From assembly GCA_002428995.1 (NCBI GenBank), contig DIYJ01000005.1, positions 344,474 to 408,473 on the forward strand: a stretch of 64,000 bases of DNA, read 5' to 3'. This DNA comes from Flavobacteriales bacterium UBA6057. Its GTDB lineage: Bacteria > Bacteroidota > Bacteroidia > Flavobacteriales_G > Salibacteraceae. The notes under the pieces are model-generated. The model did no database searches. It was given only the letters and a program-made list of their open reading frames with translations, and was not told where the DNA came from. Positions 26,682-35,496 of the stretch are shown here, one piece after another. The stretch's first letter is position 1. Every line of letters begins with the position of its first letter. A program made the position numbers and the translations under genes.

Positions 26682-29120
26682 TTGAGCCCCAATCCCTACA
26701 AGAGCGCATTAGTCTTGCTATGTGCCTTATCCCTGTATTTCCAGGCTTCCAGTCAAACCTTCACGTCCGTTTCTTCAGGAATATGGGAAGATGGTGCGAC
26801 ATGGGGAAATAACTCCCCGGGAACATCTGGAGTAGATTATCCATCCAACAACGATGATGTGGTTATCTCTTCTGGTACGGTGGTGACACAAAGTGAGGCT
26901 TTCACCATTGCAGATTTGTCGATCTCGCTTACGGGAGAATTGCAGACAAACGCTACGCTGCGCGTAAGAGGAAGCTACAACTGTGACGGTTTGCACAGTG
27001 GAACGGGACAAGTGAGGCTTCAAAACGGAAGCGACATCATTTCAGGAAGCGGAATCATCAGCACCACAGGGCTGTTCCGCGTCAATAATGGCCGGATGAT
27101 AGAGGTAGGCTCCAATCTGACCCGCCAAAACGGAAACCTGCGCTGTCCAAACAACGACACGCTCATCAACAATGGCACTCTGCGACTGGAAGACGTAAAC
27201 CTCGCTGGCAACGCCTCCGGCAGCTTTCGGAATGCCTCCAATGGAACACTCTTCGCCAGTCGCAGCGTTCTCAACAATGGAACATTGATCGCCTCAGACG
27301 TTGGCAACACTATCATTTACAGCCGCACAGGAAATGGAAACCAAAACGTCAAGGTCGCGATCGATGGATACTACAACCTGCAATTCATAGGAACCACCAC
27401 AAGCAGCAAGCGCAACGTAAATGCAGACTTTGAGGTGCTGAACGACCTCACCATCAATGGTCCTGAAATGCGTTTCAATGGGGCTTTCAACGTACAGATT
27501 GGAGGTGACCTTGTTATGATGTCAGGTTCACTCGATCCAGGAACAGGCAGCATTGAAATGAATGGAACGGGTTCGCAAAGTATCAGCGGTGATTTTTCGT
27601 TGAACGACCTGACCATCAACAGCAGCTCTACCACCAGCATTACGAGCGACTCATGTCGAATTCAGGGAACATTGGCTGTGACTGCCGGCACCCTGAACAC
27701 AGGAGGCCGACTCATCATCAACTCCAACGCCTCTGGTGATGGCTCCATCGCGAGCCTTGGTGGTTCCATCAGCGGTAATGTTGTGGTGGAACGATACATT
27801 GCCCCTGGACCGGCAGACTGGCGCTTCCTCACCAGCCCGGTAAACGGTACCACGGTTCAGGACTGGCAACAAAGCTTCATCACGAGTGGGTTCCCGGGAT
27901 CATCATTTCCAAGCTTCCCCTTCGTTTCGGTCTACAATTATGACGAAACAGTAGCAGGCAACCAGGGCATCGGCTATACTGCACCTTCCAATGCTTCCAA
28001 CAGTTTGGGAATGGGGCGCGGCTACTACGTTTGGTGCAGTGATAACAACAACAGCGGTGCCGCCTTCACCATTCGGGTGACCGGCCCCGTGAACAGCGGA
28101 TCTGTTTCGCTGCCCGTTTCTTTCACGAGCCAGTCAGGAATCACTGAAGACGGATGGTGCCTTGTGGGCAATCCCTATGCTTCGGTGATCGACTGGAACA
28201 GCAATGCCTGGAGCAAGACCAACATTGACGATGCGGTGTATGTGTGGAATGCCCAGCTCGATCTGTTTTCCTCTTTTGTGAACGGCTCGGCCATGAATGG
28301 CGGTTCCAACCTGATCGCGTCCGGGCAGGCATTTTTCGTGAAAGCCAACGCAGCCAATCCTTCATTGTCCATCGATCAAGGCGCGAAGTCGAGCAGCAGC
28401 GCGGGATTTCTTCGCCCTCAGACCTTGCAGCCGGAGCTGATCTTTCGTCTGGTTCAGTCAGAACTGAAAGTAGAGTCCGCTATCCGCTTACTTCCCGAGG
28501 CTACGAATGGCTTTGATCCGCGCCTCGATGCTCACTTTCTGTCCGGCCCCAATAGCCCGATGAAACTTTTTACGGTCCATCAGGAACAAGCTTACTCCAT
28601 CAATTCTGTAACTGCCGACACCCGACAAGAGATTGTGCTTTCTCACCTGGCTAACCGCGGAAAGGTGAAACTGGAATACGAGCTTACGGCCAGCACGAAC
28701 GCGTATTGCATTGTTTTAAATGATCTGCACACGGGCGAGACATACGTGCTGGATCAGGACGGTTTCATCGAGTTCGACAACAAAGACACACTGACTCATA
28801 CACGCTTCTCGGTGGGCATTCATCCGCTGAACAATGCGTCATCCGCAAGCCCTTGTGATCTTCCCACAGGAATGGAAGATTCACCATCTGCACAGGCATC
28901 CTTGCAAGCCTACAGCCTCAACAACCGCATTATGCTGGCGGGGTCGGATGCTTCAGACGTATCTGCCTATGCGCTGCACGCACTGAATGGAACGCTGGTG
29001 GAAAGCGGGACCGTACAAAACGGAGAGCTGCGGAAAGCTTTTGATGTTGCAGCAGGAATTTATTTGCTGGAGCTTGAAACCAGCAAGGGATCGCGGCACT
29101 TCAAGATCGCATTCGAGTAA
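26682..29120 (+). CDS. Large T9SS-secreted cell-surface protein
   Basis: 812 residues. The start is TTG at 26682, directly before a signal peptide (SLYFQASSQ, cleavage near residue 24). The N-terminal SSGIWEDGATWGNNSPG is a motif common in Bacteroidota surface proteins. Residues about 70-370 form a beta-helix-like repeat run (LINNGTLRLEDVNLAGN, VLNNGTLIA, LNDLTINGPEM). The C-terminal 75 residues (LNGTLVESGTVQNGELRKAF, GIYLLELETSKGSRHFKIAF) are a type A T9SS sorting domain. It is probably an adhesin or matrix protein; no catalytic motif is seen. Confidence 0.82.
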   Translation: MSPNPYKSALVLLCALSLYFQASSQTFTSVSSGIWEDGATWGNNSPGTSGVDYPSNNDDVVISSGTVVTQSEAFTIADLSISLTGELQTNATLRVRGSYNCDGLHSGTGQVRLQNGSDIISGSGIISTTGLFRVNNGRMIEVGSNLTRQNGNLRCPNNDTLINNGTLRLEDVNLAGNASGSFRNASNGTLFASRSVLNNGTLIASDVGNTIIYSRTGNGNQNVKVAIDGYYNLQFIGTTTSSKRNVNADFEVLNDLTINGPEMRFNGAFNVQIGGDLVMMSGSLDPGTGSIEMNGTGSQSISGDFSLNDLTINSSSTTSITSDSCRIQGTLAVTAGTLNTGGRLIINSNASGDGSIASLGGSISGNVVVERYIAPGPADWRFLTSPVNGTTVQDWQQSFITSGFPGSSFPSFPFVSVYNYDETVAGNQGIGYTAPSNASNSLGMGRGYYVWCSDNNNSGAAFTIRVTGPVNSGSVSLPVSFTSQSGITEDGWCLVGNPYASVIDWNSNAWSKTNIDDAVYVWNAQLDLFSSFVNGSAMNGGSNLIASGQAFFVKANAANPSLSIDQGAKSSSSAGFLRPQTLQPELIFRLVQSELKVESAIRLLPEATNGFDPRLDAHFLSGPNSPMKLFTVHQEQAYSINSVTADTRQEIVLSHLANRGKVKLEYELTASTNAYCIVLNDLHTGETYVLDQDGFIEFDNKDTLTHTRFSVGIHPLNNASSASPCDLPTGMEDSPSAQASLQAYSLNNRIMLAGSDASDVSAYALHALNGTLVESGTVQNGELRKAFDVAAGIYLLELETSKGSRHFKIAFE

Positions 29121-29141
29121 GCGTTTCGAGGCGCCTGTAAA

Positions 29142-29173
29142 TTGGGTTAAGGAGAATCGGTTCTTTACATTTG
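29142..29173 (+). promoter_or_regulatory. Promoter of the 3-hydroxyacyl-CoA dehydrogenase gene
   Basis: TTG (29142-29144), 21-nt spacer, TACATTTG (29166-29173), the latter a perfect TAnnTTTG. The predicted leader is about 20 nt. Confidence 0.6.
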
Positions 29174-29200
29174 CCGCCCAATAAAAAAATAGGCACAAGC

Positions 29201-30091
29201 ATGAATAAGATCGCAGTTGTCGGAGCAGGAACGATGGGAAACGGAATCGCCCACGTATTCGCTCAGTTCGGGTATGATGTAAACCTGATTGACGTCTCTC
29301 CTGAAGCCCTTGAAAAGGCCAAGGCAACCATTGGCAAGAACCTGGATCGACAGGTGAAAAAGGAACTGATCTCGGAGGATGATAAAAACGCTACGCTGGA
29401 GCGCATTCATTCAATGACCGACTTGGCTGAAGGCGTGAAAGACCGCGAGCTGGTGGTTGAAGCTGCTACTGAAAATGTAGACCTCAAGCTGAAGATCTTC
29501 CGTCAGATGGATGAAAACGCTCCTGAGAACTGCATCCTTGCTTCCAACACTTCTTCCATCTCCATCACAAAGATCGCTGCTGTTACAGGTCGTCCTGAAA
29601 AGGTGATTGGCATGCACTTCATGAACCCGGTTCCGGTGATGAAGCTCGTGGAGATCATCCGCGGATACGCTACTTCTGATGAGGTGACCAACACCATCAT
29701 GGAAATGAGCCGCAGCCTGAAGAAAGTGCCAGTAGAAGTAAACGACTACCCAGGTTTTGTGGCAAACAGAATCCTGATGCCGATGATCAACGAAGCGGTG
29801 TATTCACTTTACGAAGGAGTTGCTGGTGTGGAAGAAATCGACACAGTGATGAAGCTCGGTATGGCTCACCCTATGGGACCACTTCAACTGGCTGACTTCA
29901 TTGGCCTGGATGTATGCCTCTCTATCCTGAATGTGCTCCACGAAGGCTTTGGAAATCCAAAGTATGCTCCATGCCCGCTGTTGGTAAACATGGTTACCGC
30001 TGGTAAGAAGGGAATTAAATCCGGTGAAGGTTTCTACAGCTGGACACACGGAACCAAAGAGCTCGTAGTTGCTGATAATTTTAAGAAGTAA
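29201..30091 (+). CDS. 3-hydroxybutyryl-CoA (3-hydroxyacyl-CoA) dehydrogenase
   Basis: 296 residues from ATG 29201, placed so that the NAD motif VGAGTMGNGIAHVFA falls at residues 7-21 as in the family. SNTSSISITKIA, HFMNPVPVMKLVEII (catalytic His) and VNDYPGFVANRILMPMINEA are canonical. Oxidises 3-hydroxyacyl-CoA with NAD in fatty-acid degradation or butanoate metabolism. The longer frame from 29171 would run through the promoter and is rejected. A TCAAGGA array follows the stop. Confidence 0.93.
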   Translation: MNKIAVVGAGTMGNGIAHVFAQFGYDVNLIDVSPEALEKAKATIGKNLDRQVKKELISEDDKNATLERIHSMTDLAEGVKDRELVVEAATENVDLKLKIFRQMDENAPENCILASNTSSISITKIAAVTGRPEKVIGMHFMNPVPVMKLVEIIRGYATSDEVTNTIMEMSRSLKKVPVEVNDYPGFVANRILMPMINEAVYSLYEGVAGVEEIDTVMKLGMAHPMGPLQLADFIGLDVCLSILNVLHEGFGNPKYAPCPLLVNMVTAGKKGIKSGEGFYSWTHGTKELVVADNFKK

Positions 30092-30098
30092 GAGAGAG

Positions 30099-30140
30099 TC
30101 AAGGATCAAGGATCAAGGATCAAGGATCAAGGATCAAGGA
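30099..30140. repeat. Heptanucleotide tandem array, TCAAGGA x6
   Basis: Six perfect head-to-tail copies of TCAAGGA, with a seventh degenerate copy following (tcaaagg), in the 115-nt gap between the dehydrogenase and pruA. One of three different 7-bp arrays in the window. Confidence 0.95.
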
Positions 30141-30206
30141 TCAAAGGTCTGAGATCATCTAATGATCTGATATTCTGATCAACTAATCATTTAAAAAGTA
30201 AAAGGA

Positions 30207-31835
30207 ATGCCAAAAGGAATCTATCAAATCCCCTACCCTGATAACGAACCGGTAAAGAGCTACGCTCCCGGAAGCCCTGAGCTTGCATCGCTCATGGCTA
30301 AGTACAAGGAACTGTATGATCAGGAACCGATTGATGTGCCGATGTACATTGGATCGGACGAGGTGCGCACGGACAACAAAAAGCCAATGACCTCTCCACA
30401 CGAGCACGCGAAAGTGCTTGGACACTTTAACTACGGAGACAAGTCACACGTGGAAGCCGCAGTGAACGCTGCGCTTGCTGCGAAGGATCAGTGGGCCGCC
30501 CTTAGCTGGGAGCACCGCGCCAGCATCTTTCTGAAAGCTGCTGAATTGCTTGCCGGGCCTTTCCGCGACAAAATGAATGCCGCTACCATGCTCGCGCAAT
30601 CCAAGAACGTTTTTCAGGCTGAGATTGACGCAGCATGCGAAATGATCGACTTCTTCCGCTACAATGTGTGGTACATGCAAAACATCTACAGCGATCAGCC
30701 AGATTCTCAGCCGGGTATCTGGAATCGCATGGAATACCGTCCATTGGAAGGTTTTGTGTTTGCCATCTCTCCGTTCAACTTTACTTCCATTGCCGCTAAC
30801 CTTCCTGCTTCCGCAGCTATGATGGGTAACACCGTAGTTTGGAAGCCCGCAGATAGCCAGGTGTATTCTGCACAAGTGATCATGGAGCTGTTCAAAGCTG
30901 CTGGATTGCCAGACGGTGTGATCAACCTTGTGACTGTTGACGGACCGGATGCCGGAGATGTGATCTTCAACCACAAGGATTTTGCTGGTCTGCACTTCAC
31001 CGGGTCTACGGGAGTGTTTAAGCACCTCTGGAAAGAGATCGGAAACAACATCGATAAGTATCGATCTTATCCACGCATCGTTGGCGAAACCGGAGGAAAA
31101 GACTTCATCATGGTACACCCAAGTTCGGTAGCTCAGGAAGTTTCTACAGCCATTTCTCGTGGTGCGTTCGAATTCCAGGGTCAGAAGTGCTCAGCAGCCT
31201 CCAGGGCTTACATTCCTGAAAGCCTGTGGCCAGCTGTGAAAGAAGGAGTTTTGAACGATGTGAACTCTTTCAAGATGGGTTCTCCAGATGATCCTTCGAA
31301 CTTCGTTAATGCGGTGATCGACAAGCGTGCCTTTGACAAGATCACAGGCTACATCGATTACGCCAAAGATCAAAGCGATGCAGAGATTATCGTAGGCGGT
31401 AACTACGATGGAAGCACCGGCTATTTCATTGAGCCGACCGTGATTGTGACCACCAATCCTCACTTCAAGACGTTGGAAGAGGAGATTTTTGGCCCGGTCA
31501 TCACCATCTATGTGTATGCCGATGATCAGTTTGAAGAAACCATGGATTTGCTGGATGCAACTTCGCCTTATGCATTGACAGGAAGCATCTTCTCAGTGGA
31601 TCGCTACGCGGCAGAACGCGCCACCAAGCGACTGGCCAACTGCGCTGGTAACTTCTACATCAACGACAAGCCAACGGGAGCGGTTGTAAACCAACAGCCT
31701 TTTGGTGGAGCCAGAGGTTCCGGAACCAATGACAAGGCTGGTTCACAGTGGAACCTCATTCGTTGGGTAAGCCCGCGCACCATCAAGGAGGCCTTTGTGC
31801 CACCGACCGATTATCGCTATCCATTCCTGGGCTAA
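30207..31835 (+). CDS. pruA: L-glutamate gamma-semialdehyde (1-pyrroline-5-carboxylate) dehydrogenase
   Basis: 542 residues, the length of the stand-alone group 1 P5C dehydrogenases. ALDH motifs are complete: AISPFNFTSIAANLPASAAM, LHFTGSTGVFKHLW, RIVGETGGKDF with the catalytic Glu, and GAFEFQGQKCSAASR with the catalytic Cys. NDKPTGAVVNQQPFGGARGS near the end is the P5CDH type. It oxidises glutamate semialdehyde to glutamate in proline catabolism. No proline dehydrogenase is adjacent. A terminator follows. Confidence 0.95.
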   Translation: MPKGIYQIPYPDNEPVKSYAPGSPELASLMAKYKELYDQEPIDVPMYIGSDEVRTDNKKPMTSPHEHAKVLGHFNYGDKSHVEAAVNAALAAKDQWAALSWEHRASIFLKAAELLAGPFRDKMNAATMLAQSKNVFQAEIDAACEMIDFFRYNVWYMQNIYSDQPDSQPGIWNRMEYRPLEGFVFAISPFNFTSIAANLPASAAMMGNTVVWKPADSQVYSAQVIMELFKAAGLPDGVINLVTVDGPDAGDVIFNHKDFAGLHFTGSTGVFKHLWKEIGNNIDKYRSYPRIVGETGGKDFIMVHPSSVAQEVSTAISRGAFEFQGQKCSAASRAYIPESLWPAVKEGVLNDVNSFKMGSPDDPSNFVNAVIDKRAFDKITGYIDYAKDQSDAEIIVGGNYDGSTGYFIEPTVIVTTNPHFKTLEEEIFGPVITIYVYADDQFEETMDLLDATSPYALTGSIFSVDRYAAERATKRLANCAGNFYINDKPTGAVVNQQPFGGARGSGTNDKAGSQWNLIRWVSPRTIKEAFVPPTDYRYPFLG

Positions 31836-31856
31836 GGAATTGGATGAACTGAATAC

Positions 31857-31888
31857 AAAGGCTGCCCTGTTTAAGGGTGGCCTTTTTT
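31857..31888 (+). terminator. Rho-independent terminator of pruA
   Basis: A 12-bp stem (31857-31868 with 31874-31885, two G-T pairs), 5-nt loop gttta, closing into a run of six T. It lies 22 nt after the pruA stop. Confidence 0.85.
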
Positions 31889-31900
31889 GTTGTTGGAGTT

Positions 31901-32014
31901 CGTCACCCTTCGAGACATGCCGCTTGGCGGCATTCCTCAGGATGACATTATCGTTTCCTCAAAAACAAGTCATCCTGAGGAGATTGTCCCTGACAATCGT
32001 CTCGAAGGGTGACG
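31901..32014. repeat. Cruciform-forming repeat, copy A
   Basis: The outer arms cgtcacccttcgagac and gtctcgaagggtgacg pair perfectly over 16 bp. Inside lie a side hairpin atgccgc-ttg-gcggcat, a distal 13-bp stem tcctcaggatgac/gtcatcctgagga, and a mirror hairpin gattgtc-cct-gacaatc. Together they make a symmetrical four-way fold. Copy B is at 33605-33721 in the same orientation. Confidence 0.9.
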
Positions 32015-32319
32015 GTCGCTATCAGCTTAAAAGATCAAGTTTGAGCAGAAGGCGCCTTATCGTAGCATGAATCAATTCGGTAGGCTCATCAATGCGCTAG
32101 ATTTGGAAACTCTCCCAAGCACGTTGCTCGATGGTCTTATGCAAGGGCCGTTCTTGTCATTGCTATACCCATTCATAGTACAGTTCTTCAGCACACTTCG
32201 TGCACTTGCAATAAGCTGACGTTTCTACGCAGCAAAGAATTACCGATTATTTAACGTTCAAAGAACAGATGCAATTCAACGAATTGCTAATTTCATTTCA
32301 ATCATTCAAACCCACCCCT
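32015..32319. other. Leader region of the T9SS gene, no supported gene
   Basis: 305 nt between repeat copy A and the secreted-protein gene. A 50-codon frame (32067-32219, ATG to TGA) would encode a partly hydrophobic peptide (LINALDLETLPSTLL, then GPFLSLLYPFIVQFF). It has no ribosome-binding site and no promoter that I can defend, so it is recorded but not called. Confidence 0.4.
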
Positions 32320-33555
32320 ATGAAGAACACGATCTATCTACTTCTATCATTTTGGATTGCTCTGGCACCTTTGGCGGAAACCATGGCACAGTGCACTTCC
32401 TATCCTTCGGTAACCATTCCAACAGGCTTCTCCTTTGATCTTCGAACAATGTTTGTCGACAAAACGGATGACATCATTGCTTCAGCAGCCGATGTTGATA
32501 CCCTGTTGGATTTTTGCGATAGCACGGACATCAACCACATCATTCTCTACAATGTGCACTCGATCATCTCATCCAGCAGCACGAGCGATGATGATGACCT
32601 CTACGATCTGATTTCACAAGCTCATCAGGCGGGGCTTACGGTATCATCGGTCGTTTCGAGTACCGCGAAGGCTCACGATGTGGTGAACTGGCACGATACC
32701 ATGGGGCTTGCCGCTGACAGCGGTTTTGATGGCTTGCTGTATGAATTTGAGTATTGGGTGAGCACCACAAACTTCGAAGGTTGGGGGTCAAAGGCGCAAG
32801 CCTTCTCCCAGGAGTTTGAACCTTCATTGATTGAGATCGATTCCATCTGCAACGCCCGCAGCATGACCTGCGAAAGCTACATCGGAAACGACAACGACAC
32901 GAGCCGCCTGGCCAGCATCTACCTCAACTCGGACCGCATTTATGTGCACTACTACCGCGACAGCCCCTATGACCATAGCAGCTGCAACATTTTCAATTTC
33001 AAATCCACCCGTTTGAATGGGTTGGGTGATGCAGGGGAAAGTCGCAATGTGAATGTTCCAATTCTGCTGCTCTACAACTCCCGTTCGTCCTACATGAAGG
33101 GCTGGATGGAGAACCATACGGGAAGTCTTTCCTGGAGCGAAATTGCGGCCGAGCCTGCCATGGCCTGGATGCACCACACCGATGGCTACGAAGACAACAA
33201 AGGCCAATCGGGTTATGACTACCTCGATCACATTGATGTGAAGGGTTTCTGCTGGTACCGCTATTCCGATCTCCGAGAGGCCTCATCGTCTCACATGAAG
33301 CACGGTGACTGGAATTGGGAGGCTTCAGAAACTCCGTTCCACTTCTACCCTAACCCGGCCCGCGACTGGATTACCATTCAACTGCCCAATGAGCAGTCCA
33401 TTCAAAAGGTGATGCTGGTGGATGCCGCTGGACGAAGCAATGTGCTTCCCATTCACACCAATCGCGTGAATTTGGAAGGAATACCAGCGGGTATTTACAC
33501 GCTCTTGGTAAGTACGAGTCATGAACAGCACGTGGGGCGTGTTGTGCTTCGTTAG
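32320..33555 (+). CDS. T9SS-secreted protein, possible TIM-barrel hydrolase
   Basis: 411 residues from ATG 32320; this start gives a clean signal peptide (ALAPLAETMAQ), while the longer frame from 32269 does not. The central part has alternating helix/strand units (INHIILYNVHSII, AGLTVSSVVSS, GFDGLLYEFEYW, SRNVNVPILLLYN, VKGFCWYRY) like a glycosidase-type barrel, but no family is certain. The C-terminus FYPNPARDWITIQLP to GRVVLR is a type A T9SS sorting domain. The gene lies between two copies of a cruciform repeat. Confidence 0.75.
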   Translation: MKNTIYLLLSFWIALAPLAETMAQCTSYPSVTIPTGFSFDLRTMFVDKTDDIIASAADVDTLLDFCDSTDINHIILYNVHSIISSSSTSDDDDLYDLISQAHQAGLTVSSVVSSTAKAHDVVNWHDTMGLAADSGFDGLLYEFEYWVSTTNFEGWGSKAQAFSQEFEPSLIEIDSICNARSMTCESYIGNDNDTSRLASIYLNSDRIYVHYYRDSPYDHSSCNIFNFKSTRLNGLGDAGESRNVNVPILLLYNSRSSYMKGWMENHTGSLSWSEIAAEPAMAWMHHTDGYEDNKGQSGYDYLDHIDVKGFCWYRYSDLREASSSHMKHGDWNWEASETPFHFYPNPARDWITIQLPNEQSIQKVMLVDAAGRSNVLPIHTNRVNLEGIPAGIYTLLVSTSHEQHVGRVVLR

Positions 33556-33604
33556 TGCGTTGCAATGATTCCGGTGTACTCGCTTTGAGTAGATGGATAG
33601 GCAT

Positions 33605-33721
33605 GTCACCCTTCGAGACATGCCGCTTGGCGGCATTCCTCAGGGTGACAGATTCTTTTACGTTACGAATGAGTGATTCATCCTGAGGAGATTGTCCCTG
33701 ACAATCATCTCGAAGGGTGAC
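33605..33721. repeat. Cruciform-forming repeat, copy B
   Basis: Same architecture and orientation as copy A: outer arms gtcacccttcgaga/tctcgaagggtgac, side hairpins atgccgc/gcggcat and gattgtc/gacaatc, distal stem with one G-T pair. The distal loop differs in sequence and length from copy A, so the arms are conserved and the loop is not. Confidence 0.9.
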
Positions 33722-33773
33722 GGCTTCATTACCTGACACATACTTGAATTGCTCTGCCGACAATACTCAATGT

Positions 33774-33811
33774 CAGATCGAGTGCGCCTGAAAGGCGTGT
33801 ATCGAGATCTG
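33774..33811. repeat. Palindromic element between copy B and the tandem array
   Basis: cagatc (33774-33779) pairs with gatctg (33806-33811) and the centre gcgcct-gaa-aggcgt forms an inner hairpin, with one imperfect stretch between. It carries tatcgag like the next element. Confidence 0.6.
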
Positions 33812-33878
33812 GTTTAAGATTTAGACTGTTCCCTTTTGGCGGTTATCGAATTATTCCTTCAATACACTTCTCGATACA

Positions 33879-34006
33879 AATTTTGCTTCGCAAAATTCAC
33901 TCGAAGTGACATTTGTCGGGAGTTGGCTGCAAAATTCACTCGAAGTGACGTGTGTCGGGAATTGGTTGCAAAACTCAACCGAAGTGACATCTTCGGTGTG
34001 GTGCGC
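33879..34006. repeat. Perfect hairpin followed by a 39-bp tandem array x3
   Basis: aattttgc-ttc-gcaaaatt (33879-33897) is an 8-bp perfect stem. Three 39-bp units begin at 33890, 33929 and 33968, each starting gcaaaa and containing tcact-cga-agtga or a variant, with divergence increasing towards the third unit. Confidence 0.8.
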
Positions 34007-34033
34007 TACTCTGTTTAGTGTCATCGATGTACT

Positions 34034-34702
34034 TCAAGCGGAACCAAAATCCACCAGTCTGTTTCGGATGGCGTAAACGACCATTCCAGCCGTGTTGCGT
34101 GCTCCTGTTTTCAACAGGATGTTGTTTCGATGGCCTTCCACTGTTCTGGGGCTTATGAAGAGAGCTTCTCCGATTTCGGTGGTGGTTTTTTCCTCACAGA
34201 TGAGTCGCAACACTTCGATTTCACGTTTGCTGAGCTCTTCCTGGCCGCTGAATTTGGGTTTCATGCGCGTGTCTTCCATCAGACCGCTGAGCATGACGCG
34301 CGACACACGATCATTGAAGTAGAATCCTGTTTCAAAGACAGATTGAATGGCCGCGATGATTTCTTCAGGTTCTGCATTTTTCAGCAGATACCCTTTAGCT
34401 CCGGCCTTCATCAAGTGCACGATGAACTGCTCATCGTCATGCATGCTGAGCACAATGACACTGACATCAGGATACGCAGAAGTGATTTGCTGGGTCGCGG
34501 CTGTGCCGTCAAGCCCGGGCATTTCCAAATCCATCAATACGATGTCCACCGGCTGCTCTTTCAGGATATTCAAGGCCTCCGCTCCGTTTCCACAGTCAAA
34601 AACAACTTCAAGCTCTTCGTTCAATCCTAACATAGCCATCATTCCTCTGCGGAACAGGACATGGTCGTCTACCAGCGCTATTCTGATCTTTTTGGGGTTC
34701 AC
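34034..34702 (-). CDS. NarL/LuxR-family response regulator
   Basis: 222 residues. The receiver domain has the acidic pair in ALVDDH and the phospho-acceptor Asp in DIVLMDLEMPGLDG, with the conserved Lys in AKGYLLKNAE. The C-terminal LuxR-type HTH reads LSKREIEVLRLICEEKTTTE then SPRTVEGHRNNIL. It is the output of the kinase encoded just upstream (4-nt overlap). Targets unknown. Confidence 0.93.
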   Translation of the reverse strand: MNPKKIRIALVDDHVLFRRGMMAMLGLNEELEVVFDCGNGAEALNILKEQPVDIVLMDLEMPGLDGTAATQQITSAYPDVSVIVLSMHDDEQFIVHLMKAGAKGYLLKNAEPEEIIAAIQSVFETGFYFNDRVSRVMLSGLMEDTRMKPKFSGQEELSKREIEVLRLICEEKTTTEIGEALFISPRTVEGHRNNILLKTGARNTAGMVVYAIRNRLVDFGSA

Positions 34703-35496
34703 AGGTTCTTATTTTGTTCGTTGATTGGTAGTTCCAGGCGCACACTTACGCCCTCTCCGGGTTCCGAAGTCATGGTTAATTCACCACCGGCAAAGGCCGA
34801 CCGGCTCTGAAGGTTCTTCAATCCAAGCCCGGCATCCAATTCCTCTTTGTGATGGTAGCCTTTGCCATCGTCCTTGTAGTGCAGCAGCAGCTTCCCATCC
34901 AATGCCTCCAGAGTCAGCTGCAAGTTGCTGGCCTCCGCATGTTTGAGCGTGTTGTTGATCAACTCCTGCACCATCCTGAACACAGCCAGCTCTCGCTCGG
35001 GTTTGAAGCGCGGAAGGGTATCAAACTCTGCATGACACTGGACAGATGTTGCCTGGGAGACACGCTTGAGCAATTCCCTCAGCGCAGCTACCAACCCCAT
35101 TTCCTTTAAGGTAGGCGGCAGCAAATCCCTGGAAATGTTCCGCACAGAATCGATGGTCTCGTCCAGCAAGCCTTTCAGCGCATCCGACTCCGCAGGCGGC
35201 CGCGCATCCTTCATCGCGTTCACCGACACCTGAAGTCGGATGGTACTTAGCATCGCTCCTACTCCATCATGGAGTTCGCGGGCAATGCGGCTTCGTTCTG
35301 ATTCCTGGCTCTGGATGGAAGCGCGGAGCAGTTCCTTCTGGAAGTCGGCTTCCTTCTTTTGCTGTTCTGCTTTGAGGCGCAGCATCCGCTGCTGGTAATA
35401 CACCACAAACAAAACCACAGCGCCCGCCAACAGGGTCATCAGCAGGCCAATGACAATGAACAAGAGGGTCAGTGCGTAGTCTGAGGTTTCATCCAT
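34699..35496 (-). CDS. Sensor histidine kinase (HisKA_3 type)
   Basis: 265 residues. One N-terminal transmembrane helix (about 8-33), a coiled-coil linker, the phospho-acceptor box SRIARELHDGVGAMLS, and a HATPase domain (DDGKGYHHKE, GLGLKNLQSRSAFAGGEL). It has no recognisable sensing domain of its own, so input may come from the membrane protein encoded upstream, whose gene overlaps this one by 28 nt. It phosphorylates the NarL-type regulator downstream. Confidence 0.9.
   Translation of the reverse strand: MDETSDYALTLLFIVIGLLMTLLAGAVVLFVVYYQQRMLRLKAEQQKKEADFQKELLRASIQSQESERSRIARELHDGVGAMLSTIRLQVSVNAMKDARPPAESDALKGLLDETIDSVRNISRDLLPPTLKEMGLVAALRELLKRVSQATSVQCHAEFDTLPRFKPERELAVFRMVQELINNTLKHAEASNLQLTLEALDGKLLLHYKDDGKGYHHKEELDAGLGLKNLQSRSAFAGGELTMTSEPGEGVSVRLELPINEQNKNL

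Larger units (their letters stand above)
33556..34033. other. Intergenic repeat cluster, no gene
   Basis: 478 nt made almost wholly of repeats: cruciform copy B (33605-33721), a further inverted repeat (33774-33811), a perfect hairpin with a threefold 39-bp tandem array (33879-34006). The 60-codon frame that crosses the array repeats only because 39 is divisible by three. Confidence 0.75.

Noticed and set aside
32067..32219. 50-codon hydrophobic frame upstream of the T9SS gene
   Set aside because: No ribosome-binding site, promoter or recognisable composition beyond mild hydrophobicity; left as a note only.
33890..34006. CRISPR array candidate
   Set aside because: The units are contiguous with no spacers, and no cas gene is nearby.
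33836..34018. 60-codon frame with a 13-residue repeat
   Set aside because: It arises because the 39-bp intergenic repeat is divisible by three; no start signal and unit divergence is not codon-biased.
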